This document shows, in pieces, positions 54,952 through 63,883 of a stretch of DNA of 64,000 bases. The translations under genes were made by a program, and so were the position numbers. How positions within the stretch are numbered: position 1 is the first letter of the stretch; the number at the start of each line of letters is the position of its first letter. This DNA is from an uncultured Desulfobacteraceae bacterium (GTDB lineage: Bacteria; Desulfobacterota; Desulfobacteria; Desulfobacterales; UBA5852). The stretch is from the NCBI GenBank assembly GCA_913060875.1, contig CAJXSL010000001.1, positions 1,205,398-1,269,397 of the forward strand. Direction: 5' to 3'. Under the pieces are notes generated by a model. That model was given only the letters and a program-made list of their open reading frames with translations. It was not told where the DNA came from and did no database searches.

Positions 54952-55341
54952 GGTTTTGGTCTTTTAGGCGGATGGCGCTGGGCTGTCAATGGAATGCACC
55001 GAACGCACAGCGGGTAGACTTGAGTGTCTAATAGCCCGCGGGTCGGACCCTCTGTAAAACCAAACGGACGGCTGTCGACGAAATCGCTTACGCCTTGACA
55101 AAGCTTTCAATACAAAGTAAATGTTGCCTCTTTGTTTTCTCAGACATTAACAAAATCCAAACGATTTAAGCGTAAACGGCGATTTGATATTGCTGTTTCG
55201 ATCATTTTTTTCGTTTGAAGTAATAATAATTTTTTGAATATCATCTGGCCCGGTTACGGGCCATTTGTTTGCTGCGAGGGCCCATCCGATCGTTGGTCTT
55301 GGGTTGCCATAGGCTTGTAAAGCCCGGGGAGAGGGATATTT
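54952..55341. other. Intergenic control region, 390 bp
   Basis: Divergent region of yqaA and proV. It holds a sigma70-type promoter for proV (55095-55123) and AT-rich DNA after it (about 55140-55240). No gene recognised. Confidence 0.5.
55095..55123 (+). promoter_or_regulatory. Sigma70-type promoter of the proVWX operon
   Basis: TTGACA, 17-base spacer, TAAATG. The -35 is perfect, the -10 weak. It leaves a leader of about 210 bases before proV, which could carry osmotic control. Confidence 0.45.
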
Positions 55342-56577
55342 ATGGAAAAGATAAGGGTTGAAAACCTGACCAAAATTTTTGGTCACCAACCGAAAGCCGC
55401 CCTGCGGATGCTCAAGGAGGGGGCCGGCAAGGACAAGATATTCGCCAAGACCCGCAATACGGTGGCCGTCAACAACGCCTCTTTTTCGGTCAACGAAGGG
55501 GAGATCATCGTGATCATGGGGCTTTCCGGCAGCGGCAAGTCCACATTGGTGCGTTGTCTGAATCGGCTGATCGAACCCACCAGCGGTAACATCATCATCG
55601 ACGGCGTAAACGTGCTGGATTTGGATGAAAACGCTCTGCGCCATTTTCGCCAGCAGCACCTGGGCATGGTGTTTCAGAATTTTGCCCTGTTTCCGCACCG
55701 GACCGTCTGTGAAAATGTCGAATTCGGGCTGGAAGTCCGGAATACGGATCCGGCCGAGCGTCACGGACGGGCGCTCAAGGCTCTGGAGCAGGTTGGCCTC
55801 AAGGGCCAGGAGGATCAAATGCCGGCCCAACTTTCCGGCGGGATGCAGCAGCGTGTGGGGTTGGCACGGGCCCTGGCCCTGGATCCGGACATCATGCTGA
55901 TGGACGAGGCCTTTTCGGCGCTCGACCCCCTGATCCGCCGCGACATGCAGGATGAACTGCTGACGCTGCAGGACGAGATGCAGAAGACCATCGTCTTTAT
56001 CAGCCACGATTTGGATGAGGCCATCAAACTCGGCGACCGCATCGTTTTGATGAAGGACGGCGCCATCGTGCAGGTGGGCACGGCCGAAGAAATTCTGACC
56101 AACCCGGCCGACGATTACGTGGCGCGCTTTGTCGAAGACGTCGACATGACCAAGGTCATCAATGCCGAATCGGTGATGAAAAAGGTCGAGATCATGGCCT
56201 ATTACAAGACCGATGGCCCCAAGGCGGCCCTGCGCAAGATGCAGAAGGCCGGCATCACCAAGATTTTCGTCCGCAAGGGCCAACGGGTGGTCGGTCTCGT
56301 GACCGCCGACAATGCCGTGCGGGCGGCGAAACGCGGTGACAAGACCCTGGATAGCATTATCGATTCCAATATCCGGACCGTGAGTTCCGACACCTCGGCC
56401 ATTGAGTTGTTTCCCCTCCTGGCCGAGTCCAACGACCCGGTGGCCGTGATCGATGAGAACGAACGCATGCAGGGCATCGTCAACCGCGCCACCCTGCTGG
56501 GGGCCATTGCCGATACCCTGCAAATTGAAGAAAACGGCGGCCAGGACGCCCCGCCGACGGAGGAAATTTACGCATGA
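55342..56577 (+). CDS. proV: Glycine betaine/proline ABC transporter ATPase
   Basis: 411 aa. Walker A GLSGSGKST (about 60-68), signature LSGGMQQRVGLARAL, Walker B IMLMDEAFSALD (about 190-201). A pair of CBS domains (about 280-400) can bind nucleotide or sense ionic strength, as in OpuA. The start VENLTKIFGHQPKAAL is ProV-like. GAGAGGG precedes the ATG. It overlaps proW by 4 bases. Confidence 0.96.
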   Translation: MEKIRVENLTKIFGHQPKAALRMLKEGAGKDKIFAKTRNTVAVNNASFSVNEGEIIVIMGLSGSGKSTLVRCLNRLIEPTSGNIIIDGVNVLDLDENALRHFRQQHLGMVFQNFALFPHRTVCENVEFGLEVRNTDPAERHGRALKALEQVGLKGQEDQMPAQLSGGMQQRVGLARALALDPDIMLMDEAFSALDPLIRRDMQDELLTLQDEMQKTIVFISHDLDEAIKLGDRIVLMKDGAIVQVGTAEEILTNPADDYVARFVEDVDMTKVINAESVMKKVEIMAYYKTDGPKAALRKMQKAGITKIFVRKGQRVVGLVTADNAVRAAKRGDKTLDSIIDSNIRTVSSDTSAIELFPLLAESNDPVAVIDENERMQGIVNRATLLGAIADTLQIEENGGQDAPPTEEIYA

Positions 56578-57410
56578 ACGCCTACAAAATCCCGATTGGC
56601 GACGCCATTGAAGCGCTGATCGATTTTTTTGTCACCAATTTTTCATTTGCCACCAAAGCATTCTCCGGGCTGACGGAAAACGGCATTGACCTGCTGGTCA
56701 ATCTCATGATGCTGCCGCCGCCACCCGTTTTGATTGCGATTTTTGCAGGACTGGCCTGGCTGTTGAGCCGTCAGAGAAGTATTGCGCTCTTTGCCCTGGC
56801 AGGGCTTGTGCTGATCTGGAACATGGGGCTATGGGCCCCCACCGTCAGCACCATCGCCCTGGTGCTGATCGCCACGCTTTTTGCGGTCTGCACCGGGGTG
56901 CCGCTGGGCATTTTAGCGGCCCTGAACGAAACCGCCCACCGGATCATTACCCCGATTCTGGATTTCATGCAGACCATGCCGGCCTTTGTCTACCTGATTC
57001 CGGCGATTCCTTTTTTCGGACTCGGTCCGGTGGCGGCGATTTTTTCCACGGTGATTTTCAGTATGCCCCCGGTGATCCGACTGACCGACCTCGGCATCCG
57101 CCAGACGCCCAAGGAACTGGTGGAGGCGGCGGATGCCTTCGGCTGCAACCGTCGGCAGAAGCTGTTCAAGCTCCAACTGCCCATCGCCATGCCGACCATC
57201 ATGGCCGGCATCAACCAGACGATCATGCTGGCCCTTTCCATGGTGGTCATTGCCGCCATGATCGGCGCCAAGGGGCTTGGGGGCGAAGTCTGGAAGGCGA
57301 TCCAGCGCCTTCAGCCGGGGCGTGGCTTCGAGGCCGGCATCGGCATCGTCATCGTGGCCATCATTCTGGACCGCATCATGCAGAAAGTTGGCAATAAAGC
57401 CAAAACCTGA
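56574..57410 (+). CDS. proW: Glycine betaine/proline ABC transporter permease
   Basis: 278 aa with about seven helices. The EAA-type loop is ELVEAADAFGCNRRQKLFK (about 182-200), and VPLGILAALNE and FMQTMPAFVYLIPAIPFFGL are ProW-like. ATGA overlap with proV; it is separated from proX by 50 bp. Confidence 0.96.
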   Translation: MNAYKIPIGDAIEALIDFFVTNFSFATKAFSGLTENGIDLLVNLMMLPPPPVLIAIFAGLAWLLSRQRSIALFALAGLVLIWNMGLWAPTVSTIALVLIATLFAVCTGVPLGILAALNETAHRIITPILDFMQTMPAFVYLIPAIPFFGLGPVAAIFSTVIFSMPPVIRLTDLGIRQTPKELVEAADAFGCNRRQKLFKLQLPIAMPTIMAGINQTIMLALSMVVIAAMIGAKGLGGEVWKAIQRLQPGRGFEAGIGIVIVAIILDRIMQKVGNKAKT

Positions 57411-57460
57411 CCGACAATGCCATCGGGCACCTTAATTCAACCTCAATAAAGGAGTGTTTT

Positions 57461-58312
57461 GTGAAGAAATTTTCAGTTATTCTATCGGCTGTTCTGATGC
57501 TGAGTCTCATAACCTGGACCCCGTCCGCCCTGGCCGGTAAGGACAAGGTGGAGCTCGTTTACGTGGAATGGTCCTGTGCCACGGCGAGCACCAACGTCGT
57601 CAAAGCGGTTCTGCAGGAAAAGCTCGGTTATGATGTGGAAATCACGCCGGTCAGCGCTGCCGCCATGTGGCAGGCCCTGGCCACCGGGGACGTGGACGGC
57701 ATGACCACCGCGTGGCTGCCGGTGACCCACGGCCATTACCTGGAGAAAGTGGCGGACAAGGTCGAGAACCTGGGCGAGAACTGTGCCGGTGCCGGCATCG
57801 GCATGGTGGTGCCCCAGTATGTGACCATCAGCAGCATCGACGAACTCAATGCCCATGCGAATAAGTTCGACGGCAAGATCATCGGGATCGATCCCGGGGC
57901 CGGCATCATGAGCAAAACCGAAAAAGCCATTGAAACCTACGGCTTGAAAATGAAGCTCATGGACAGCAGCGGTGCCATGATGACCGCCACCTTGGGCAAC
58001 CGTATCAAAGACAACCAATGGGTGGTGGTCACGGGCTGGACCCCCCACTGGAAGTTCGCCCGCTGGGACCTCAAATACCTCAAGGACCCCAAGGGCGTTT
58101 ATGGCGGCAGTGAGCACATTGCCACCGTGGTGCGCAAGGGGCTCAAAGCGGACAAGCCCGAAGTTTACAAGGTTCTGGACAATTTCCACTGGACCCTGGC
58201 GGAAATCGGCCAGGTCCAGGGCTGGAACGCCGAAGGGGCCGACCCCTACGAATCCGCCAAGCGCTGGATCAAGGAAAATCCCGCCAAAGTGGCCGAGTGG
58301 ATCGGCCAATAA
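57461..58312 (+). CDS. proX: Glycine betaine-binding periplasmic protein
   Basis: 283 aa. Signal peptide at about 1-25 (SVILSAVLMLSLITWTPSALA) and OpuAC/ProX fold after it (VYVEWSCATASTNVVKAVLQ, YDVEITPVSAAAMWQALATG, TGWTPHWKFARWDLKYL) with Trp residues for binding quaternary ammonium compounds. It starts at GTG 57461 behind AAAGGAG. Compatible-solute uptake fits a marine or saline habitat (inference). Confidence 0.96.
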   Translation: MKKFSVILSAVLMLSLITWTPSALAGKDKVELVYVEWSCATASTNVVKAVLQEKLGYDVEITPVSAAAMWQALATGDVDGMTTAWLPVTHGHYLEKVADKVENLGENCAGAGIGMVVPQYVTISSIDELNAHANKFDGKIIGIDPGAGIMSKTEKAIETYGLKMKLMDSSGAMMTATLGNRIKDNQWVVVTGWTPHWKFARWDLKYLKDPKGVYGGSEHIATVVRKGLKADKPEVYKVLDNFHWTLAEIGQVQGWNAEGADPYESAKRWIKENPAKVAEWIGQ

Positions 58313-58320
58313 TCTTCAAG

Positions 58321-58360
58321 ATGCCGGCATTGGCCGTAGGTCCGGTGCCGGCATTATCTT
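58321..58360 (+). terminator. Probable terminator of proVWX
   Basis: ATGCCGGCA / TGCCGGCAT with a 16-base loop, then TATCTTT, 9 bases after the proX stop. Confidence 0.55.
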
Positions 58361-58466
58361 TCGTCCCCTGAAGGATGATCCCCTGTCTGACCCAAGGGTG
58401 AGCCATTCCGTGTCTTGCCCACCATCGCCGCCCTGATGGGGTGGTGTATGACCGCCGTGCCGTCCT

Positions 58467-58636
58467 GGCGACACGTTGTACCTTTCATCGATTGCCAAAG
58501 TCATCGATAAAATTTCACCCTGCGGGCGCGCCCGTGATGCCCATTGCCTGCGTTATCCGGGGCTTGCAATAGCATTTGTGCAGCGATGCCCCTGATGGCT
58601 TCAAATGAACATCTCGAACGCGTGAAATATCCAGGC
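58467..58636. mobile_element. Truncated copy of the TA-type MITE
   Basis: Matches 2280-2449 of the MITE at 2193 over its right two thirds: GGYGACACGTTGTACC, AAATTTCACCCTGCGGGCGC-like core, and the end CGTGAAATATCC. The left ~87 bp is absent or replaced. It lies 31 bp before an operator. Confidence 0.8.
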
Positions 58637-58666
58637 CAGGGTGTTGGAAAAACATCTTGATATTAA

Positions 58667-58695
58667 TGTTTCATAAATATAGTTTGTATGAAACA
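58667..58695. promoter_or_regulatory. Putative RpiR-family operator 1
   Basis: TGTTTCATA - 11 bases - TATGAAACA, a perfect 9-bp inverted repeat, 57 bases before the creatininase gene. A related site lies upstream of the rpiR-type gene (61716-61748). Best candidate binding site of that regulator. Confidence 0.65.
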
Positions 58696-58752
58696 AATGG
58701 TTCATGGTGTCTCAGGTTCTCTCGGGCAAATTTTTTAAGGGAAGGGAAAGGC

Positions 58753-59460
58753 ATGAAAATCGAAGACCTGACATGGGGAATGGTTGAATCTTTAATAAAA
58801 AAAGAAAAACGGGCCGTCCTGCCGCTTGGCAGCGTGGAGCAGCACGGCAAGCTCAGCCTGGGAACCGACATGATCCTGGCGCGGAAGGTGGCCTTGGAAG
58901 CCGCCGAGCCATTGGGCGTGCCGGTCTATCCGGTTCTGGCCTACGGTGTGGCGCCCTATTTTGCAGCCTACCCGGGAACCGTAAGCCTGAAGATGGGCAC
59001 CTATCTCAAAGTGGTGGAAGATATTCTGGAGAGCCTTTATCAGTCCGGTCACCGGAAGATCCTCATTGTCAACGGCCATGGGGGCAACGCTTTTGCGGGG
59101 GGCTTGGCCCAGGAATGGCTCGGGACCCATGAGGATGCAAGGGTGAGGCTCCATAACTGGTGGGCTGCCCCCCGAACCTGGGAACGGGTCCAGGCTGCGG
59201 AAAAGGGCTCCTCCCACGCCTCATGGATGGAAAACTTCCCCTGGACCGAAGTGGACGGTGTGGCCTACGAGACGCAAAAATCAAAGCCGCCTCTGGATCT
59301 GGAGATTCTTCGTCAGAAAGGTCCCCGGGCGGTCCGCGCCTTTGTCGGGGACGGCAACTTCGGGGGGACGGAAAAGCGGGATGCCGCGCTCATGGAGGAG
59401 ATCTGGGATATTGCCGTCAAAGAGACCCGGGACATTCTGGAAAACGGATGGGCCGACTGA
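58753..59460 (+). CDS. Creatininase-family amidohydrolase
   Basis: 235 aa. PLGSVEQHGKLSLGTDMILA (about 24-43, metal-binding Glu/His/Asp), LIVNGHGGNA (about 113) and a later Glu/His region fit the creatininase superfamily, metal-dependent amidohydrolases acting on cyclic or linear amides. Start 58753 follows AGGGAAGGGAAA; 58657 would overlap the operator. It is the first gene of a five- or six-gene cluster and ends 2 bases before the next. Confidence 0.9.
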   Translation: MKIEDLTWGMVESLIKKEKRAVLPLGSVEQHGKLSLGTDMILARKVALEAAEPLGVPVYPVLAYGVAPYFAAYPGTVSLKMGTYLKVVEDILESLYQSGHRKILIVNGHGGNAFAGGLAQEWLGTHEDARVRLHNWWAAPRTWERVQAAEKGSSHASWMENFPWTEVDGVAYETQKSKPPLDLEILRQKGPRAVRAFVGDGNFGGTEKRDAALMEEIWDIAVKETRDILENGWAD

Positions 59461-59462
59461 TC

Positions 59463-60647
59463 ATGGCGCGGGTAAAAAAACTCACGCCCATCATGTGCAA
59501 TACCCTGGGACCCGATGACGTCCGCATTGCTGAGGCGCTGCTGGCCAGCCCCGATGCCTGGGATGATCCGGCCCCGGTCCGGGAAGCCGAAAACTGGCTG
59601 GCCGCGTGGCTGGGCCTGGATCAGGCCTTCGGGTTCATGGGGGGGCGAGCGGCCCTCTATGCCATTGCCAGGGCTCTGAATCTTTCCCAGGGCGACGAAG
59701 TCATCGTGCCCGGCCTGACCTGCCAGGTGGTGGTCAATGCCTTTGAATACAACGGCGCCACCTGCGTCCATGCCGATATCGAAGAAGAGACCTTCAACAT
59801 GGACAGCCGGCAGCTGGCCGCCAAGCTAACCCCCAGGACCCGGGCCGTTCTGCTTCAGCACACCTTCGGGGTTCCGGCCCGTGACACCCGGGCCATCGTG
59901 GCCCTGGCCCGCAAACACAACATCACCATTATCGAAGACGTGGCCCACGGTTTGGGGGGCCGGCTGCAAGGGCGGAAGCTGGGGACTTTCGGGGACGTCT
60001 CTTTTTTCTCGACCGAACGGACCAAGATGATCAATACCATCCACGGCGGTTTTGCGGCCACCTCGGACCCGGCGATCCGGAAGGGGCTGGCTGATATCCA
60101 AAACCAATCACCATTCCCGCCGACCGAAAAAATCAGGGATATCCTCACCACCCTTTTGTTTTGCTACTACACCAAAGTCCACCCGGATCGGGTCAGCCGC
60201 TTTGACTGGGCGATGAAGAAATACGGCCACAGCCTGATTGCCCAGATGACCGACCTGGAGTTCAAAGGACTCTTCGAGCCCATGTACGGCTGCCGAATGT
60301 CCGGCCCCATCGGGACACTGGCACTGAATCAACTCCAGAAATTCGAACCCTTTATCCCCTTGCGACAGGCGGCCGCCCGCAAATGGGAAACCTGGGCCCG
60401 GGGCAGGGGATATGGCACATCGCACCCCGGCCCGGACGCTTACTGCACCTGGTTGAGGTTCCCGGTCATCGTGCCGGAACCGCTCAAGGCCGACACCACC
60501 TGGATCGAAGATGAACTCGGCATGGAACCCGGGGTCTGGTTTCAGAGCCCCTGCCATCCGCAGGAAAGAGTGATTCCCGGCATTCCCACCGGATGGAAAA
60601 TTGCCCGGACCGTGATCAACCTGCCCACGGGACTGTGGGTCGAATAA
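59463..60647 (+). CDS. DegT/DnrJ/EryC1/StrS-family aminotransferase
   Basis: 394 aa. FGFMGGRAALYAIARAL (about 55-72), DEVIVPGLTCQVVVNAFEYN and VSFFSTERTKMINTIHGGF (PLP Lys, about 192) mark the PLP-dependent DegT family, which usually transfers amino groups to sugars or keto groups. It is unusual to find one with a creatininase-family and a reductase gene. It starts 2 bases after the creatininase stop. Confidence 0.88.
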   Translation: MARVKKLTPIMCNTLGPDDVRIAEALLASPDAWDDPAPVREAENWLAAWLGLDQAFGFMGGRAALYAIARALNLSQGDEVIVPGLTCQVVVNAFEYNGATCVHADIEEETFNMDSRQLAAKLTPRTRAVLLQHTFGVPARDTRAIVALARKHNITIIEDVAHGLGGRLQGRKLGTFGDVSFFSTERTKMINTIHGGFAATSDPAIRKGLADIQNQSPFPPTEKIRDILTTLLFCYYTKVHPDRVSRFDWAMKKYGHSLIAQMTDLEFKGLFEPMYGCRMSGPIGTLALNQLQKFEPFIPLRQAAARKWETWARGRGYGTSHPGPDAYCTWLRFPVIVPEPLKADTTWIEDELGMEPGVWFQSPCHPQERVIPGIPTGWKIARTVINLPTGLWVE

Positions 60648-60660
60648 AAGGAAAAACAAA

Positions 60661-61692
60661 ATGGACCAACGCAATGAACACGTCATCTGGGGCACCGGCG
60701 CCATGGGGGGCATCATTGCCGCCTATTGGGCCCGGCAGGGCCTGTCGGTGACCTGTGTGGACACCAACCAGGACCATGTGAATGCCGTGGCTGAAAACGG
60801 CCTGTCCATCACCGGCCCGATCGAGGCCTTTAACCAGGCCCTTGCCATCATTACGCCGGATCGGGTCAAGGGGCCCCTGAAAAGGGTCTACCTGGCCACC
60901 AAATCCATCCACACGGCCGGGGCGATCCGGCAGATTGCCCCCTTCCTGGCGGAGGACGGGTACGTGGTATCCTGGCAGAACGGGCTCAACGAGCATGAAA
61001 TCGCATCCGTGGTGGGCAAGGAACGGACCATCGGGGCGTTTATCAATTTCAGTGCCGATCTGGCCGATCCCGGGGTTATCCATTTCGGGGGCATGGGCGC
61101 CACCGTTGTGGGGGAGTTGGACGGCAGGGCGACGCCCCGCATCCAGGAGATCCACGCCCACATGAAGATTTTCAACCCGGAGGCCATCATCACGGACAAT
61201 ATTTATGGATACCTGTGGAGTAAGCTCGGCTACGGGGCCATGCTCTTTGCCGAGGCCACCTCGAACCGGGGCATCACGGAAATGTTTGAAATGGAAAAAT
61301 GGCATGATCTGCTCATTGAACTGGGCCGGGAGATCGTATCCGTGGCCCGGGCCGAAGGAATTCCGTTGAAATCTTTCAACGGGTTTGATCCGGGCGCCTT
61401 TGAAGCCCATGCCGGCCGGGCACAAGGCCAAGCCTCCCTTTTGGCCCTGGCCGAACACAACCGGCCCCACACCAAGACCCACAGCGGCGTATGGCGGGAT
61501 CTGGCCGTTCACCGGCGGAAAACCGAAGTGGATACCATCATGGGAGCCGTCATCCCCGTGGCGGAAAAGCACGGTATCGCCATCCCCCTGACCCGACAGG
61601 TCATCCAGGCCATCCATGCCATTGAATCGGGCCGGGATGTTCAGGGCGACCACCACATGGACCGGATGGCCGCCGGGCTGACGCCCCAATGA
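60661..61692 (+). CDS. Ketopantoate-reductase-like dehydrogenase (ApbA/PanE family)
   Basis: 343 aa. The Rossmann start is VIWGTGAMGGIIAAYWARQG. VYLATKSIHTAGAI and VVSWQNGLNEHEIASVVG are the usual PanE motifs (Lys at the active site, about 80), and WSKLGYGAMLFAEATSN is in the C-terminal helical domain. It reduces a 2-keto acid or similar with NADPH. Context (amidohydrolase, aminotransferase) makes pantothenate synthesis unlikely; a catabolic role is more probable. Confidence 0.87.
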   Translation: MDQRNEHVIWGTGAMGGIIAAYWARQGLSVTCVDTNQDHVNAVAENGLSITGPIEAFNQALAIITPDRVKGPLKRVYLATKSIHTAGAIRQIAPFLAEDGYVVSWQNGLNEHEIASVVGKERTIGAFINFSADLADPGVIHFGGMGATVVGELDGRATPRIQEIHAHMKIFNPEAIITDNIYGYLWSKLGYGAMLFAEATSNRGITEMFEMEKWHDLLIELGREIVSVARAEGIPLKSFNGFDPGAFEAHAGRAQGQASLLALAEHNRPHTKTHSGVWRDLAVHRRKTEVDTIMGAVIPVAEKHGIAIPLTRQVIQAIHAIESGRDVQGDHHMDRMAAGLTPQ

Positions 61693-61715
61693 AATCCGAA
61701 AAAAGAGTTGAAAAA

Positions 61716-61748
61716 TTTGTTTCATAAGGGTAACTAACCTGGAACAAA
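61716..61748. promoter_or_regulatory. Putative RpiR-family operator 2
   Basis: TTTGTTTCA - 15 bases - TGGAACAAA, inverted with one mismatch, 52 bases before the RpiR gene. It shares GTTTCATAA and GAAACAAATG/GGAACAAATG elements with operator 1. Confidence 0.55.
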
Positions 61749-61799
61749 TGATTCAGTTCCGGTTCGGCGCATCATTTCCAACAGGACAGGAAACGTCTT

Positions 61800-62675
61800 A
61801 TGGGCAACAGCAAGAGCAGGGAGAATACCACGGTTATCGACCGGATTGCGGCCCAGATGAAACATTTTTCCCTCACCAATAAGAAGATTGCGGACTTTGT
61901 TATCCATAACAAGCATGAAATTGGTTTTGCTTCGGTCACGTCCTTAAGCCAGCAGGTCAACGTGAGCAAGGCCTCTGTTGTCCGGTTTGCCCAGGCCGTG
62001 GGATTTGAAGGCTTCAATGAGTTCAAGCAGGCCATCCAGAAGGAACTCATGCAGCAGTTGAGTCCCTACTCCAAAGTGCTGTGCAATGATCTGGACATGC
62101 TGTCCAAGGAAAAGCAGCTCAAAAAACTGGTGGACAACGAAATCGCCAACCTGGGCAAAACCCTGAATGCCCTGGATGTGACCATTGTGATGGATATCGT
62201 GGAGCACATGGGCAAGGCCGGAAAGATCTTCGTGAGCGGGTTCGGGCGCAACGGCCCCATGGCCAAAAAGTTCATCCACTCCTTGAGGATCATCACGGAC
62301 AAACGCATCGAGCAGATCACCGGCGCCGTATCGGATTTTTCTCCGGCCCTGTCCTCGCTGGCCAAGGGGGATATCGTCTTCATCATGACCCTGCCCAGTT
62401 ATTCGGCGGAAGTCTTCCCCCTGGCCGAGTATGTCAAAAAGCAGAAAGGATTTCTCTGTCTGCTCACCGATTCGCCCCGATGCCCCATCTACGATTTTGC
62501 CGATGCGGTTCTTCTGTGTGAGAGCAACTCGATAACCCTGGCCAACTCCTATGTGGCGATCATGGCGGTGACGCAGGTGATTACGGACATGTTCTTTTTG
62601 TACTGCAAGAAAGAGGGGGTCCGAAGTGTCCGAACCATCTGGAAGATGGAAGAAAAGGGATATGATTTCCAATAG
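61800..62675 (+). CDS. RpiR/MurR-family transcriptional regulator
   Basis: 291 aa. N-terminal RpiR helix-turn-helix (about 8-85: KHFSLTNKKIADFVI, SVTSLSQQVNVSKASVVRFA). C-terminal SIS domain (about 130-265: KIFVSGFGRNGPMAKKFIHS, IVFIMTLPSYSAEVFPLAEY) binds phosphosugars or related ligands. It is likely to control this cluster and itself through the two operators. Lies between the panE-like and asparaginase genes. Confidence 0.93.
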   Translation: MGNSKSRENTTVIDRIAAQMKHFSLTNKKIADFVIHNKHEIGFASVTSLSQQVNVSKASVVRFAQAVGFEGFNEFKQAIQKELMQQLSPYSKVLCNDLDMLSKEKQLKKLVDNEIANLGKTLNALDVTIVMDIVEHMGKAGKIFVSGFGRNGPMAKKFIHSLRIITDKRIEQITGAVSDFSPALSSLAKGDIVFIMTLPSYSAEVFPLAEYVKKQKGFLCLLTDSPRCPIYDFADAVLLCESNSITLANSYVAIMAVTQVITDMFFLYCKKEGVRSVRTIWKMEEKGYDFQ

Positions 62676-62735
62676 TGCAGCGGCTTGCCCGAAAAAGCAG
62701 GTCATATTAACCCGGCGATTAATCATGCCAAGGTT

Positions 62736-62810
62736 GTCATTCCGGCGAAAGCCGGAATCTATTGGCCAATGGGCGGCTTGCATGGAGATCCCGGCTTTCG
62801 CCGGGATGAC
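62736..62810. repeat. REP-like inverted repeat
   Basis: GTCATTCCGGCGAAAGCCGG and, after about 35 bases, CCCGGCTTTCGCCGGGATGAC. Similar sequences occur at 23212-23281 and 15922. Flanks GTTAA-type sequences (ATTAACCCGG / CCAGGTTAAT) are also inverted. Confidence 0.7.
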
Positions 62811-62871
62811 GTGAATTTGTAGATTTTGTTGCCAGGTTAATAACGAATCCAATTATTCAGGAGACATCCAT

Positions 62872-63789
62872 TTGAAGCAGGTATTGGTTATCCACGGAGG
62901 GGCCGGGGTTATTCCCCAGACCTTTCCGCCTGAAAAAATCGCGGCCTATAAACAGGGGCTTGCAAGGGCGCTGGGGAAAGGGTTTCTGGTTTTAAAGAAT
63001 GGCGGAAGCGCGCTGGATGCGGCCATGAATGCGATCCTCGAGTTCGAGCGGGATCCTTTGTTCAACGCCGGCCGGGGCGCAGTCTATACGGCCGATGAAA
63101 CCCATGAAATGGATGCGGCCATTATGAACGGCCGGACCCTTGATTTTGGCGCGGTCTGCACGGTTCGCCATGTCAAGCACCCCATTCGCCTGGCCCGGGC
63201 CGTTATGGAACAAAGCCCCCACCTGTTTTTGTCGGCGGACGGGGCTGAAACCTTTGCCCGGGAAAAAGGGCTGGAATTTGTCGACAACCGCTTTTTCGAC
63301 GATGCCTACAGGTACCAGCAGCTCCTGGAAGCCAAAGAGGCCGGCGCCATTGTAAGGGACCACGATATCGAAGCGGCCAAGCCCATGGGCACGGTCGGGG
63401 CCGTGGCCCTGGATGCGAGCGGCAACCTGGCGGCGGCCACATCCACGGGCGGGACCACCAACAAGGCCTGCGGCCGGGTGGGCGATACCCCCATTCCGGG
63501 AGCGGGCACCTATGCGGACAACCGGACCTGTGCCGTCTCCTGCACCGGGTTCGGGGAAGAGTTCATGATCAAAGCGGCCGCCTACGACGTGCATGCCCGG
63601 ATGATCTACCAGGGGCTTTCCCTGGAGCAGGCCGCGCGGAAAGTGACTTTCGAGCACCTGGAACCGGGGTCGGGGGGCCTGATCGCTTTGGATCGGCACG
63701 GCAATTTTGCCCTGCCATTCAATACGCCGGGCATGTTCCGGGGGGTCCAGACCAACGATTCCGAACCCCGCGTCAACATATGGGAGTAG
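62872..63789 (+). CDS. Isoaspartyl peptidase / L-asparaginase (Ntn-hydrolase)
   Basis: 305 aa. HGGAGVIP at the start, NAGRGAVYTADETHEMDAAI (about 64-83), and the autocleavage/nucleophile Thr in KPMGTVGAVALD (about 175). The following TSTGGTTNKACGRVGDTPIP binds substrate. It is a plant-type/IaaA family enzyme that hydrolyses beta-aspartyl dipeptides or Asn. It starts at TTG 62872 with CAGGAGAC upstream. It is followed by the start of a binding-protein gene. Confidence 0.93.
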   Translation: MKQVLVIHGGAGVIPQTFPPEKIAAYKQGLARALGKGFLVLKNGGSALDAAMNAILEFERDPLFNAGRGAVYTADETHEMDAAIMNGRTLDFGAVCTVRHVKHPIRLARAVMEQSPHLFLSADGAETFAREKGLEFVDNRFFDDAYRYQQLLEAKEAGAIVRDHDIEAAKPMGTVGAVALDASGNLAAATSTGGTTNKACGRVGDTPIPGAGTYADNRTCAVSCTGFGEEFMIKAAAYDVHARMIYQGLSLEQAARKVTFEHLEPGSGGLIALDRHGNFALPFNTPGMFRGVQTNDSEPRVNIWE

Positions 63790-63818
63790 ATGTGAATTGC
63801 TTTAATTCGGTGCGGTTT

Positions 63819-63850
63819 ACCCGAACATATCATGAAATGTTCGGGTTCAT
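63819..63850 (+). terminator. Hairpin between asparaginase and binding-protein gene
   Basis: ACCCGAACAT / ATGTTCGGGT with an 8-base loop, then TCATTT. Could reduce transcription into the next gene. Confidence 0.6.
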
Positions 63851-63883
63851 TTGCCAATACCAACTTCAGCAAAGGAGAACGAA

